Source of the DNA: Glaciimonas sp.
GTDB lineage: Bacteria > Pseudomonadota > Gammaproteobacteria > Burkholderiales > Burkholderiaceae_D
Reading direction: 5' to 3'
Length of the DNA stretch: 64,000 nucleotides
NCBI GenBank assembly: GCA_012927625.1
Contig: JABBOV010000003.1
Coordinates: forward strand, 186,001 to 250,000
Below the pieces are notes generated by a model. That model was not told the origin of the DNA and made no database searches. It saw only the letters and a program-made list of their open reading frames with translations. Positions 55,434 through 63,745 of this stretch are shown piece after piece (the first letter of the stretch is position 1; each line of letters opens with the position of its first letter). The position numbers and the translations under genes are program-made.

Positions 55434-56490
55434 GACATTTCTCCAGAATTCGTTGGGCCAGCGCGCCATCCAGGTACGCTGTCACGGGAACCACCCACAG
55501 GCGCGGGTCGTTTTTAAGCTCAGTCACGAGCGCACATTTTACTGCATCCTTCTCGGTTATCAGGATGATGTCGGCGGCGCTATTGTCAAATGGATTGACT
55601 GCAAAATCGTAATGATCCGGCAACGGCAGCTCTTCAAAAACCAGCCCGGCTTGGCGCAAAGTGGCAAAAAACCGAGCCGGATTGCCGATCCCGGCCGCCG
55701 CCATAATTTTGCCTGGCAACATAGCCAACTCATGCAGCGGCAATTGTTGCGACGGGTCGCACAAGCGTTGCGCCGCTGCGCCCGCCAAAACCATGCGGTA
55801 AGCGTCGGTCGGCATGCCCGCCGGCAGATCGGTGCCGTCAACCAGATTGACCACCGTAAAGTCGCGCCGGCGCGCTGCCGGCTCGCGCAAAGGTCCGGCC
55901 GGCAGCAACCAGCCATTGCCCACACCGCGGCCATCGAACAGGATGATTTCGACATCGCGCGCCAACCGGTAATGTTGCAGTCCATCGTCGCACACGATGC
56001 AATCGAGCTCTGGATGCACTGCCAGCAAAGCCTGCGCCGCGGCCACCCGGTCGCGCCCGACCACCACCGGACACTGTGCGCGGCGAGCAATCAGCAACGG
56101 TTCATCGCCGACCTGCTGCGGCGTCGAATCCGGTAACACCAGACACGGCGTCGCGCCTGGATTTTCCAGCGCGCCATAGCCGCGTGAAATTACGCCCGGC
56201 GCCCGGCCAGCACGGCGCAACGCCTCGACTAGCCAGATGGTCAACGGCGTTTTGCCGGTGCCGCCGACGAATACATTGCCGACGATGATGACCGGCACCG
56301 GCAAATACACCGATGCCAGCCAGCCGTATCGGTATAACGCGCGCCGTAGCGCCAGCAAGCCGCCGAACAGTTGGGAAGGCGGCCACAACGCGTACGCCAG
56401 CAGCCCGCGACGCAGCCAGGCGCGGCTTAAAACGGTTTCGAGGGTGGTGGCGGCAGATGCCAAAGCGCTGTTTTCCAGTGATGGTAACAA
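55414..56490 (-). CDS. lpxK: Tetraacyldisaccharide 4'-kinase
   Basis: Phosphorylates the lipid A disaccharide at the 4' position on the inner leaflet. The 358-residue protein has an N-terminal hydrophobic helix, the P-loop [13 protein letters not shown] near residues 71-83, and [20 protein letters not shown] with the catalytic Asp-Asp. ITEKDAVKC near the C-terminus is typical. The ATG at 56490 yields a standard N-terminus. Repeat copy G separates it from exbD on the upstream side. Confidence 0.95.
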   Translation of the reverse strand: MLPSLENSALASAATTLETVLSRAWLRRGLLAYALWPPSQLFGGLLALRRALYRYGWLASVYLPVPVIIVGNVFVGGTGKTPLTIWLVEALRRAGRAPGVISRGYGALENPGATPCLVLPDSTPQQVGDEPLLIARRAQCPVVVGRDRVAAAQALLAVHPELDCIVCDDGLQHYRLARDVEIILFDGRGVGNGWLLPAGPLREPAARRRDFTVVNLVDGTDLPAGMPTDAYRMVLAGAAAQRLCDPSQQLPLHELAMLPGKIMAAAGIGNPARFFATLRQAGLVFEELPLPDHYDFAVNPFDNSAADIILITEKDAVKCALVTELKNDPRLWVVPVTAYLDGALAQRILEKCRGQSIT

Positions 56491-56506
56491 TTTTTATACA
56501 AATACT

Positions 56507-56578
56507 ACATACTTACCGTAGCATTTTTAAAAAGTTACCATAATAATGCGGCAACTGATATGTTATTTAGCATACTCC
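56507..56578 (-). repeat. 72-bp dispersed intergenic element, copy G
   Basis: Head ATACTCC (plus strand) 56572-56578, a 20-nt spacer, ATGCGG 56546-56551, then a divergent AAATGCT block, 7 nt, and tail ACATAC 56507-56512. The internal hairpin is lost, but spacing is kept. It sits between exbD and lpxK within an otherwise compact operon. Confidence 0.85.
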
Positions 56579-56611
56579 AACAATTTACGATATCCCCGGG
56601 ATCCGGCACGG

Positions 56612-57049
56612 TCACTTGCCAGTGCTGACCTGAGTCGCGAAAGTCACCTTGGCGAATTGCGCCAGACGCGCCGCTTCCAATACGTTGATCACGCTTTGAT
56701 GGGTTGCGGTGCCGTCTGCGCTAATGATCACGACGGGATCTTTTTGTGCCACACCGTTGATCATAGCTGCGGCTTTCAAGCTTTCGGCCAGTTCTTGCAC
56801 ATCATGGTAGGCCACCGTAGTATTGTTGATCACATAACGGCTGTTGTCGGTACTTACACCAACATTGATCTCGAACGGCCGCTGCAGCACCTTTTCGGCG
56901 TCCGCGCTCGGCAGCGTAATGTGCAATTCGGAAAACTTGCTGTACGTCGTCGTGACCATCAGGAAAATCAGGATCACCAGCAGCACATCGATGAACGGAA
57001 TCAGATTGATCTCAGGATCTTCGCGTGCGCTAACTTTACGAAACTTCAT
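56612..57049 (-). CDS. exbD: Biopolymer transport protein ExbD/TolR family
   Basis: Inner-membrane partner of ExbB in proton-driven energy transduction to TonB or the Tol system. The 145-residue protein has one membrane helix (INLIPFIDVLLVILIFLMVT, residues about 15-34) with the conserved Asp in PFIDVLL. A periplasmic domain follows with VIISADGTATHQSVINVLEAA. It lies 15 bp downstream of exbB. Confidence 0.94.
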   Translation of the reverse strand: MKFRKVSAREDPEINLIPFIDVLLVILIFLMVTTTYSKFSELHITLPSADAEKVLQRPFEINVGVSTDNSRYVINNTTVAYHDVQELAESLKAAAMINGVAQKDPVVIISADGTATHQSVINVLEAARLAQFAKVTFATQVSTGK

Positions 57050-57064
57050 GCCGCATCCTTTCGC

Positions 57065-57673
57065 TTATGTCTTGCGTGTGCCGTGGACGACGTCGACGAA
57101 TTTCACGGCCTTTTGTTCCATATCGACCACAAAACTATCCACCAACGCACGAAAATGCCGGTAAAAAACCATCGACGGCATCGCAATCAGCAAACCAAAA
57201 CCGGTGTTATAAAGCGCCACCGAAATGCCATGCGCCAATTGCGCAGGATTCGCGCCGGCTGCAGTCTGCGAGCCGAAAATTTCGATCATTCCAACCACGG
57301 TGCCAAACAGCCCCATGAGCGGCGCCAGCGAGGCAATTGTTCCCAGCGTAGTCAAAAAACGCTCCAGTTCATGCGCCACGCTGCTACCGGCTTCTTCAAT
57401 CGATTCCTTCATGATCTCGCGCGGCGCGTCCACGCTACGCAGGCCGGCGGCCAGCACGCGGCCAAGAGGTGAGTTTTGCTCCAGCTTGTCAATCACCTCG
57501 ACGCTCACATTACCGCTGCGATAAACCTGGATAACTTCGTCCAGTAAACTCGGCGGCAGCACCAGACTATGCCGTAAATATAGACTGCGCTCGATAATCA
57601 GTGCCAGCGCAATGACTGATGAGATGAGCAACAGCCAGATCGGCCACCCTGCTGCTTGAATAATGGCAAACAA
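57065..57673 (-). CDS. exbB: Biopolymer transport protein ExbB/TolQ family (MotA/TolQ/ExbB proton channel)
   Basis: Forms the proton channel with ExbD. I choose a TTG start at 57673 (MFAIIQAAGWPIWLLL) because GGGAG lies at the right distance; the open frame extends upstream without a better signal. About 202 residues with three membrane segments: WPIWLLLISSVIALALIIE, LGTIASLAPLMGLFGTVVGM and ISVALYNTGFGLLIAMPSMV. The family Glu/Thr-rich channel residues are present. The exbB-exbD-lpxK order is conserved in betaproteobacteria. Confidence 0.92.
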   Translation of the reverse strand: MFAIIQAAGWPIWLLLISSVIALALIIERSLYLRHSLVLPPSLLDEVIQVYRSGNVSVEVIDKLEQNSPLGRVLAAGLRSVDAPREIMKESIEEAGSSVAHELERFLTTLGTIASLAPLMGLFGTVVGMIEIFGSQTAAGANPAQLAHGISVALYNTGFGLLIAMPSMVFYRHFRALVDSFVVDMEQKAVKFVDVVHGTRKT

Positions 57674-57819
57674 AAGAAACTCCCTGTAGATATTGATAAT
57701 AAGGTTGGCGATAGGTTGAATATCACGAAGCCGCAATGTAACGTGTTGGGCACTTCACGGCAAGCACGAATCACTCGGTAGCACATAGGAAATGAGATCG
57801 TTCGCGCGCTGAAAGTTCT

Positions 57820-57845
57820 GCACAAATTATGTGGATAACTTTGTG
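57820..57845 (-). repeat. 26-bp repeat with DnaA box, unit 1
   Basis: GCACA, then TGTGGATAACTTTGTG at 57830-57845. TGTGGATAA is the exact reverse complement of the DnaA box TTATCCACA. Differs from unit 2 at a single position of 26. Confidence 0.85.
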
Positions 57846-57964
57846 TACAAGTCGATGGAATTGAATTAAGTATTTGATTTTTATCGCTTTAAAATACATG
57901 ATCGAAAATGTGGCAAAATTTTTGCATAGCGCCGATTAACAGGCAGTACCGCAAGCAATGTTGT

Positions 57965-57990
57965 GCACATATTATGTGGATAACTTTGTG
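57965..57990 (-). repeat. 26-bp repeat with DnaA box, unit 2
   Basis: The same 16-base core TGTGGATAACTTTGTG at 57975-57990, preceded by GCACATATTA. Located 145 bp after unit 1, in the same orientation. Confidence 0.85.
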
Positions 57991-58185
57991 GGTAAAGCCA
58001 AAAATAAACTATAAGTCATTGATTATTAAATGATTTAATTCATTGATTAAAATGAATGCAAAGATATTTATTGATCTGGGCCCCGATGATTTTCTGGTTG
58101 ATTGCACCACCACAGACTGCCGCCATGCACTTAACAGCGCGTGCCGGCACGCATTGCATGGGACAATCGGCAAGACGCCGGTTCT

Positions 58186-58211
58186 GCACAGTTTCTGTGG
58201 ATAACTTTGTG
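58186..58211 (-). repeat. 26-bp repeat with DnaA box, unit 3
   Basis: The core TGTGGATAACTTTGTG at 58196-58211, preceded by GCACAGTTTC (a few changes from units 1 and 2). Located 221 bp after unit 2 and 95 bp before xseA, in the same orientation. Confidence 0.85.
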
Positions 58212-58305
58212 CGTAAGTCCTACGATCAAAGCCAAAGTACTTGATCCGTAAGGATTTTTTGTTGCCGCTCATAAAGTGTGCAGCGCTTTTTATGATTCGA
58301 ACAGC

Positions 58306-59685
58306 ATGAGCCCAAACAATTCCCAGGAAGATCCCCGTACTACTGCTCCCATCCTGAGCGTCTCGGCACTCAATCAAGCAGTAGCCAAGATGCTGGAACG
58401 CGGTTTTCCACTGACTTGGGTGGCCGGTGAGGTCTCCAACTTCACCCGCGCCGCTTCTGGTCATTGGTACTTTACGCTCAAAGATAGCGCCGCCCAAGTG
58501 CGCGCCGTGATGTTCCGCGCCCGTGCCCAATATGCCGACTTCATTCCCAAAGATGGCGACCGGGTCGAACTGCGCACTCTGGTGACACTATATGCACCGC
58601 GCGGCGATTACCAGTTGAATGTGGAAGCAATCCGACGCGCCGGGCTCGGCGACTTGTTCGAAACATTTTTGCGGCTGAAAGAAAAGCTGGAGGCCGAAGG
58701 CTTGTTCGACCCGGCACGCAAACGGCCGCTGCCGCGCTTCGCCAGAACCATCGGCATCGTCACCAGCCCGCAAGCCGCCGCGCTGCGCGACATCCTGAGC
58801 ACGCTGCAACGGCGCGCTCCGCATGTCGAGGTGATCCTCTATCCGACCCCGGTGCAAGGCGAAGGCGCTGCCGCCAAAATCGCCCACGCCATCCGGGTCG
58901 CCTCCAACCGCGGCGACTGCGATGTATTGCTGGTCTGTCGGGGCGGCGGCAGCATGGAAGATTTATGGTCTTTCAATGACGAAGCGGTAGCGCGTGCCAT
59001 CTTTGATTGCAACATGCCGGTGATTGCCGGCGTCGGCCACGAAACCGACTTCACCATCGCCGACTTCGCCGCTGACCTGCGTGCGCCGACCCCGACCGCC
59101 GCTGCCGAACTGGCGGTCGCGCCGCGTGCCGACTGGCTTGCGACCGTCATGGCGCAGGCTGACGCGCTACTGCGCGCAATGCGGCGGCAACTGTCCGACC
59201 GCGGACAAATGCTGGACTGGCTGTCGCACCGGCTGCTCAGTCCGAAAGCCACCATCGGGCGTGAACGAATGCAATTGGAAGCGCTCGGCAATCGTCTGAA
59301 CCTGGCCGCTCGCAGCCCGCAAAACGCAGCCCGTTTTGCCTTGGCGCAATTAGTCACCCGACTCGGTGCACGACGGCCCAATAGCGCAATCCAGCGCAGC
59401 GTACTGCAGGAACAGGCCCGCCGCTTGGGTACATGGCTGGCAACAACAGCAACGCAACGTCGGCAAGAGCTGGCCGCGCTGGCCGCGCAACTGGAGCTAC
59501 TGAATCCGCAACGCACGCTGGAACGCGGCTACGCCATCGTCACCAACTCTAAAGGCCAGATCATCCGCAGCACCAAGGTACTGCACCCAAACGACACCAT
59601 CACGCTGCGCTTGGCCAGCGGCCGCGCCCAGATCGGCATCTGCAGCGTACAGCCGGCACTGGAGTCACTGAATTCGTCCGAATAA
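58306..59685 (+). CDS. xseA: Exodeoxyribonuclease VII large subunit
   Basis: Catalytic subunit of exonuclease VII, which degrades single-stranded DNA. The ATG at 58306 ([11 protein letters not shown]) gives 459 residues. The N-terminal OB-fold has [20 protein letters not shown] and [17 protein letters not shown]. The core motifs are [36 protein letters not shown] and [20 protein letters not shown]. The helical C-terminal half is Arg/Gln-rich coiled coil. The small subunit xseB is not in the window. Confidence 0.96.
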   Translation: MSPNNSQEDPRTTAPILSVSALNQAVAKMLERGFPLTWVAGEVSNFTRAASGHWYFTLKDSAAQVRAVMFRARAQYADFIPKDGDRVELRTLVTLYAPRGDYQLNVEAIRRAGLGDLFETFLRLKEKLEAEGLFDPARKRPLPRFARTIGIVTSPQAAALRDILSTLQRRAPHVEVILYPTPVQGEGAAAKIAHAIRVASNRGDCDVLLVCRGGGSMEDLWSFNDEAVARAIFDCNMPVIAGVGHETDFTIADFAADLRAPTPTAAAELAVAPRADWLATVMAQADALLRAMRRQLSDRGQMLDWLSHRLLSPKATIGRERMQLEALGNRLNLAARSPQNAARFALAQLVTRLGARRPNSAIQRSVLQEQARRLGTWLATTATQRRQELAALAAQLELLNPQRTLERGYAIVTNSKGQIIRSTKVLHPNDTITLRLASGRAQIGICSVQPALESLNSSE

Positions 59686-59776
59686 GCGGTGCCTGCAAGC
59701 GGCGCGCATCCGTCATACAATTAACAAACGTGCAAAACAGATTTTTACCTCAACTAACAACCAAAAAGGACGCATC

Positions 59777-60355
59777 ATGGAACATACCCTGCCAGCTCTG
59801 CCCTACGCAATGGACGCATTGCAACCCCACATCTCCAAGGAAACCCTGGAATACCACTACGGCAAACATCATCAGACTTACGTCACCAACCTGAACAACC
59901 TGATCAAGAGCACCGAGTTTGAAAACGCCAAGCTGGAAGACATTATCCGCAAAGCGTCCGGCGGCGTTTTCAACAACGCGGCCCAAGTCTGGAACCACTC
60001 TTTTTACTGGAATTGCCTGACCCCCAAAGCCAGCGGCGCGCCAAGCGGCGCGCTGGCTGACGCGATCAACGCCAAATGGGGTACGTTCGACAAGTTCAAA
60101 GCAGAATTCACCAAATCCGCACTAGGCAACTTCGGCTCCGGCTGGACTTGGCTAGTGAAAAAAACCGACGGTTCGGTTGACATTGTTAACACATCGAACG
60201 CAGCAACGCCATTGACCGGCGCCGACAAGCCACTGCTGACCTGCGACGTATGGGAGCACGCTTACTACATCGACTACCGCAACGCCCGTCCAAAATACGT
60301 TGAAAGCTTCTGGAATCTCGCCAACTGGGATTTCGTCGCAAAGAATTTCGCGTAA
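59777..60355 (+). CDS. sodB: Superoxide dismutase [Fe]
   Basis: Dismutates superoxide in the cytoplasm. The 192-residue protein has metal ligands in [12 protein letters not shown] (His27), [11 protein letters not shown] (His), and [17 protein letters not shown] (Asp and His). Gln in NNAAQVWNH, at the position that distinguishes Fe from Mn enzymes, and overall similarity point to the iron form. AAAAAGGA precedes the ATG. xseA-sodB adjacency is typical in Burkholderiales. A terminator follows. Confidence 0.97.
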   Translation: MEHTLPALPYAMDALQPHISKETLEYHYGKHHQTYVTNLNNLIKSTEFENAKLEDIIRKASGGVFNNAAQVWNHSFYWNCLTPKASGAPSGALADAINAKWGTFDKFKAEFTKSALGNFGSGWTWLVKKTDGSVDIVNTSNAATPLTGADKPLLTCDVWEHAYYIDYRNARPKYVESFWNLANWDFVAKNFA

Positions 60356-60438
60356 GGTTTTTCGCTGTTGGTTCGGAATGAAGTTCGAAACACTGGCATA
60401 AAACTCGGGACACGGATGGTCACCCAGGTGTAAATATC

Positions 60439-60468
60439 AAAACGCCAACCTCCACCGGTTGGCGTTTT
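60439..60468 (+). terminator. Terminator after sodB
   Basis: AAAACGCCAACC (60439-60450) pairs with GGTTGGCGTTTT (60457-60468) around a 6-nt loop and is followed by T. Confidence 0.9.
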
Positions 60469-60613
60469 TGTTTGCGGGATGCAAAGTACTCGTGTCCGGT
60501 TTGTTTCCGGTTTGCGGTCTACATTCCGACACATGCGGCGCAATACGCTTCGCTACTGAGGCCTTACCGGGTACACCTTACTGCCTTTTGAACCACGCCC
60601 AAATCACCGCCTC

Positions 60614-60937
60614 CTATATGGCGATGCCAAGAAACACTGCCAGACAACGCCGACTTCAAGCATAGCCGCATCACTGGCCGAACCAAACGCCTCTCCAAGC
60701 TTGTCCCGCTTCACGGCCATCGCCTTGTCAACCATCACCTGCGACGGCTTTTGCAAGCCGTTTCCTGCGCCCGGTTGAATGGTCACGCGAAGCAACGGCG
60801 CATCAACAACGTGCTCGACACCAGCAAAACTGTGACGGTCGTGTGCTGGTTGAATTGGTCGGACTGAATCACCAGCGCGGGTTTGGGTTGACCAAAATCG
60901 CCTTGCATAAGATGGTCACGAAATCGCCCCGATTCAT
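60614..60937 (-). pseudogene. MazF/PemK-type toxin, multiply frameshifted
   Basis: Read on the minus strand from the ATG at 60937, which overlaps the antitoxin stop as ATGA, the product starts MNRGDFVTI and then loses frame. Homology resumes in other frames as GDFGQPKPALVIQSDQF and HTTVTVLLVSSTL, then LLRVTIQPGAGNGLQKPSQV and MVDKAMAVKRDKLGEAFG, with another shift before the end at 60614. At least three small indels break the toxin (near residues 9, 45 and 100), so no active ribonuclease toxin can be made. The family match is from memory of PemK-like sequences. Confidence 0.85.
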
Positions 60938-61155
60938 GCTGTCCAACCATCCACATCGGACAAAGCGTCATCCATGAATTCCATCATTTCCGTGTCTGCC
61001 CTGTCAGCCTGAGAGACCAGTTTTGATTGGCGCCGGCACTCTGCCGCAAAGCCTGGCCGCCGCGTATCCGGCACCCAAATTTGAACCGGGCGAAGCCCCG
61101 CCATTCGCAGTGCATCACGCCGCTTTTGAACTCGCGCAGAAACAAAAATAGCCAT
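60934..61155 (-). CDS. MazE-family antitoxin (DUF3018 type), intact, with dead toxin
   Basis: A 73-residue antitoxin with N-terminal VSARVQKRRDALRMAGLRPV followed by QIWVPDTRRPGFAAECRRQ, characteristic of the MazE/PemI-like antitoxin family, and an acidic C-terminus (MMEFMDDALSDVDGWTA) expected to bind toxin. AAGGAGA precedes the ATG at 61155. It is intact although the toxin gene overlapping its stop is broken. A perfect 22-bp palindrome lies 16 bp upstream, suitable as its operator. It might be retained as a regulator or to neutralise related toxins elsewhere. Confidence 0.88.
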   Translation of the reverse strand: MAIFVSARVQKRRDALRMAGLRPVQIWVPDTRRPGFAAECRRQSKLVSQADRADTEMMEFMDDALSDVDGWTA

Positions 61156-61171
61156 CGAAAAATCTCCTTTT

Positions 61172-61193
61172 CATTGGTTACATGTAACCAATG
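61172..61193. promoter_or_regulatory. 22-bp palindromic operator upstream of the antitoxin gene
   Basis: CATTGGTTACA at 61172-61182 followed directly by its reverse complement TGTAACCAATG at 61183-61193: a perfect 22-bp palindrome 17 bp before the antitoxin start. A further GTTACATG half-like sequence lies near 61207. Typical position for toxin-antitoxin autoregulation. Confidence 0.75.
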
Positions 61194-61416
61194 CAGTGCA
61201 CGATAGCGTTACATGCAGCCGTTATCTGCTCATCTTCACGGCGGCGTGATTGCGACCAATGTGTCGCGCAACCCGGCAGCTTCTTGTCCGCATTCGATGC
61301 ACTACATAAAACGTGGTCTGCCCCGTATTCAGCCCGGTGGTGAGCGGCTGGCCGCCCGCGAACGAAAAATGAACTGCGCTACATCCGGCCAATCCGATTC
61401 GACCTAATTGTTAGAG

Positions 61417-61998
61417 CTAATTTTTCAGCGCCTTGGATAGTTTTACGAATTCCTCACGCAGTTTTCCGATTTCCTCAACAATAGGGTCCGTCTGAACGGC
61501 CGTGTTGATGTAAGGTCGGAGATCAATAATCGAAGCCTCGGATATCGACTCGGGACCTGACTTGTACTTGGCTGTAATTTGAAATTGCAGTGGCGAGATA
61601 TCATTAGTATTTGATTCGCCGAAGAGCGTAGGGCCATTACCCAAAATGAGAAGAAGTTGTCCGTCAGGCGGCAGGCTGCCAATGACGCGCGAGAACGCTG
61701 CGCTGTTAGCAATGTTACGTTCGTCACGTTTCTCACCGAGCTGAAAGAAATTTTTGTATATGGATAGCTTCAGGTCGAGAGCTGCGGTCTTTCCTACATT
61801 TTTGATTGAGAGGTAAAAAAGCTGAGTTCCGGTTCTCAAGGTTGCTGATACGACGATATAGGGGCGCATTGCTGCATTTTGTTGATCCTGCATCGTAGAA
61901 ACCATAGATTCATTTGCACGAAGAATCTTGAGTGTTGCCCACGCGTAGAATGCCGTGATGACAACAAGTGCAAGTGTGATCCAATCTGTATTAGTCAT
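61417..61998 (-). CDS. Hypothetical protein with one N-terminal membrane helix
   Basis: Unrecognised protein of about 193 residues if started at MTNTDWITLALVVITAFYAW (61998); ATG codons at 62016 and 62028 are alternatives, and none has a good ribosome-binding site. Residues 5-24 form a membrane helix; the rest is soluble, beta-rich, with MRPYIVVSATLRTGTQLF and SIKNVGKTAALDLKLSI. The C-terminus (IVEEIGKLREEFVKLSKAL) is a predicted helix. Lower GC than the flanking core genes. A 7-bp inverted pair GTTAGAG/CTCTAAC lies at 61410-61416 and 62030-62036, just outside the gene. It is probably an acquired gene of unknown function. Confidence 0.7.
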   Translation of the reverse strand: MTNTDWITLALVVITAFYAWATLKILRANESMVSTMQDQQNAAMRPYIVVSATLRTGTQLFYLSIKNVGKTAALDLKLSIYKNFFQLGEKRDERNIANSAAFSRVIGSLPPDGQLLLILGNGPTLFGESNTNDISPLQFQITAKYKSGPESISEASIIDLRPYINTAVQTDPIVEEIGKLREEFVKLSKALKN

Positions 61999-62132
61999 GC
62001 TTAAAAGTGTAGGCATAGTGGTCCACAAACTCTAACGTGATCTAATTCTCATTGTGCAAAATTAACCGGTGGCCAAAAATTGGCACACTAGTTTCTTTTC
62101 TCTGGAAAGCCTTACGGGACCTAGTTCAACTC

Positions 62133-62180
62133 AAGGCCGTAAGACGCAATTCGTAAGACCGTAAAGCACAATTCGTAGGG
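62133..62180 (+). repeat. 22-bp tandem repeat, two units, left of the IS remnant
   Basis: Units at 62133-62154 and 62155-62176, reading AAGGCCGTAAGACGCAATTC and AAGACCGTAAAGCACAATTC followed by GT, then AGGG. A third copy lies on the other side of the IS remnant at 62410-62435. Confidence 0.8.
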
Positions 62181-62187
62181 CAATGGA

Positions 62188-62419
62188 ATGGACTCCTCCC
62201 CCTGCGGCATCTGACGTGCCAAACTGACGAGTCATCAAACCGATCAGCCCACAGAGGAGAAGTCAAATGAATGTTAAACGAATTGGTATCGATCTGGCAA
62301 AGCAAGTATTTCAATTGCACGGAGTAGACCAGTTTGGCAAGGCATCGGAACGCAAGAAACTCAATCGCACGCAGATGCACGGCTATTTCAAACAATTGCC
62401 ACTGATCTTAAGACCGTAA
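62188..62419 (+). pseudogene. IS110/IS1111-family transposase remnant (5' end only)
   Basis: The ATG at 62267, with GAGGAGA upstream, opens MNVKRIGIDLAKQVFQLHGV, the N-terminus of the DEDD transposase/recombinase with its first catalytic Asp in GIDLAK. Homology ends after about 47 residues (near FKQLPLI), and the frame stops at 62417-62419 just past the junction with a flanking repeat. ATGGACTCCTCCC at 62188-62200 resembles the terminal repeat of IS1111-group elements as I recall it. So the left end and 5' non-coding part are kept and the rest is deleted. The element is inactive. Confidence 0.8.
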
Positions 62420-62435
62420 GGCGCAATTCGCAGGG
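62410..62435 (+). repeat. Third copy of the 22-26-bp repeat, right of the IS remnant
   Basis: AAGACCGTAAGGCGCAATTC then GCAGGG; 23 of 26 positions match the unit at 62155-62180 on the left side. Flanks the remnant like a direct repeat. Confidence 0.8.
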
Positions 62436-62550
62436 TGCAATAAGCACAGCCCTTGCAGGGCGCATATCCGCTTGCAAGCGGATACCGTTTCGCAGGCAAA
62501 TGGCATGCCATTCGAAATCCCTGTTACACCATTGCGCCGTATGTTCCTGC

Positions 62551-62623
62551 ACATACCTATAAGTGTATTTTTAAATACTGCAATTGATACATGCGGGAAC
62601 ATGCCTGTTTTAACTGATACTCC
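62551..62623 (-). repeat. 73-bp dispersed intergenic element, copy H
   Basis: Head ATACTCC (plus strand) 62617-62623, a 20-nt spacer, ATGCGG 62591-62596 with imperfect partner CTGCAAT, AAATACA, 7 nt, and tail ACATAC 62551-62556. Exact length is 73 bp. Confidence 0.88.
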
Positions 62624-62661
62624 ACTTATACACAGTATCGCGAAAATCCATCCTATCCTCG

Positions 62662-62695
62662 AAAAAAGCACTTGCGACAAAGCAAGTGCTTTTTT
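62662..62695 (-). terminator. Terminator after the hydroxyacid dehydrogenase gene
   Basis: AAAAAAGCACTTGC (62662-62675) pairs with GCAAGTGCTTTTTT (62682-62695); perfect 14-bp stem 18 bp past the dehydrogenase stop. Confidence 0.9.
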
Positions 62696-62712
62696 CCCGG
62701 CAAAAGAGGAGA

Positions 62713-63582
62713 TCAGTGGCGGTCCACCAACATCATCAGACTGGAGGTATCGAGCTTGCCGCCGCCGCGTTTTTGTATTTCCGCATAATACTGATCGACC
62801 AACTGAGTGACAGGCAACTGGCTGCCGTTACGTTGCGCCTCTTCCAGGCAAATGCCCAAATCCTTGCGCATCAGGTCGACTGCGAAGCCAAAGTCGAATT
62901 CCGATGCCAGCATGGTTTTGCCCCTATTTTCCATCTGCCACGATTGCGCCGCACCTTTCGAAAGTACATCTATCACGCGCTCGCCGTCCAACCCGGCGTT
63001 TTTAGCGAATGCCACACCCTCGGCCAGCGCCTGCACCAGCCCGGCTATGCAAATCTGGTTGACCATTTTGGTCAGTTGCCCTGATCCGGCAAAGCCCATA
63101 TGCATCACTGCACGGGCATAGGATGCGACGATGGCCTCGGCCCGCGCGAACACCTCTGCATCGCCGCCCACCATCACGGTGAGCTTGCCATTTTGGGCCC
63201 CGGCCTGGCCGCCCGATACCGGCGCATCCAGAAAGTGTATGCCCAGTTTGCCGGCCTCCTGATATAACTTGCGCGCCGCAGCGGCGGAACATGTGGTGTT
63301 GTCAATCAAGATGCTGCCAGGGCGCATGCGTGACAAAACACCGTCCGGGCCCAGTGTCACCTGGTACAGATCGGCGTCATTGCCGACGCAGGTAAACACG
63401 AATTCTGCATCTTCGGCTGCCGCTGCCGGCGTATCTGCACTGCGCCCGGTATGTGTTTTCAGCCACAACTGCGCACGGGCCGGGGTGCGATTGAATACCG
63501 TCACCGCATGACCGTGTGCTGCCAAGTGCCCAGCCATGGGAAAGCCCATGACGCCTAATCCAATAAATGCTACTTTTGCCAT
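62713..63582 (-). CDS. NAD(P)-dependent beta-hydroxyacid dehydrogenase (GarR/MmsB-like)
   Basis: Oxidoreductase of the 3-hydroxyisobutyrate dehydrogenase / tartronate semialdehyde reductase family. The ATG at 63582 (MAKVAFIGLGVMGFP) gives 289 residues. The Rossmann motif is GLGVMG at residues 8-13. The substrate segment FLDAPVSGGQAGAQNGKLTV and the catalytic lysine region GSGQLTKMVNQICIAG are intact. The C-terminus QKRGGGKLDTSSLMML is typical. No glyoxylate or valine pathway genes are adjacent, so the substrate is undecided. Confidence 0.93.
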   Translation of the reverse strand: MAKVAFIGLGVMGFPMAGHLAAHGHAVTVFNRTPARAQLWLKTHTGRSADTPAAAAEDAEFVFTCVGNDADLYQVTLGPDGVLSRMRPGSILIDNTTCSAAAARKLYQEAGKLGIHFLDAPVSGGQAGAQNGKLTVMVGGDAEVFARAEAIVASYARAVMHMGFAGSGQLTKMVNQICIAGLVQALAEGVAFAKNAGLDGERVIDVLSKGAAQSWQMENRGKTMLASEFDFGFAVDLMRKDLGICLEEAQRNGSQLPVTQLVDQYYAEIQKRGGGKLDTSSLMMLVDRH

Positions 63583-63745
63583 TTTTAACCCCTTGTTATT
63601 GCTCAATCCGTTGGTCAAGCCCTTAGCCAAACTATTATGCCGCTTGAAATTGTGGCATAGATATTGGGCGACAACGCTATTCGCTCTAAATTGGTAACAT
63701 TGGCGCATCACCACCATAGGCCAACACAAGCCACCAAGGAACCAT

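Larger units (their letters stand above)
57674..58305. other. Long intergenic region exbB-xseA with DnaA-box repeats
   Basis: 630 bp between divergent genes, AT-rich in the middle. It contains three 26-bp direct repeats with perfect DnaA boxes (entries at 57820, 57965 and 58186). No gene is credible; frames on the minus strand are antisense to xseA. Confidence 0.7.
61999..62712. other. Repeat-rich accessory region with IS remnant
   Basis: Holds the 22-bp tandem repeats, the IS110/IS1111 remnant, two palindromes (TATCCGCTTG/CAAGCGGATA at 62465-62484 and AATGGCATGCCATT at 62499-62512), repeat copy H and a terminator. The section 62037-62130 shows nothing that I recognise. Confidence 0.65.

Noticed and set aside
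56546-57472. 308-codon plus-strand frame
   Set aside because: Antisense across exbD and exbB; His/Arg-rich shadow.
57674-58305. Chromosomal origin of replication
   Set aside because: Three DnaA boxes and AT-rich DNA are present, but dnaA, dnaN, gyrB, rpmH and parAB are absent from the neighbourhood, so oriC is unlikely.
58009-58530. 173-codon minus-strand frame
   Set aside because: Partly antisense to xseA and partly in the DnaA-box intergenic region; no ribosome-binding site or recognisable protein features.
61213-61407. 64-codon plus-strand frame upstream of the antitoxin
   Set aside because: No ribosome-binding site, no recognisable features, and it overlaps the likely attC-like or promoter region; not supported as a gene.
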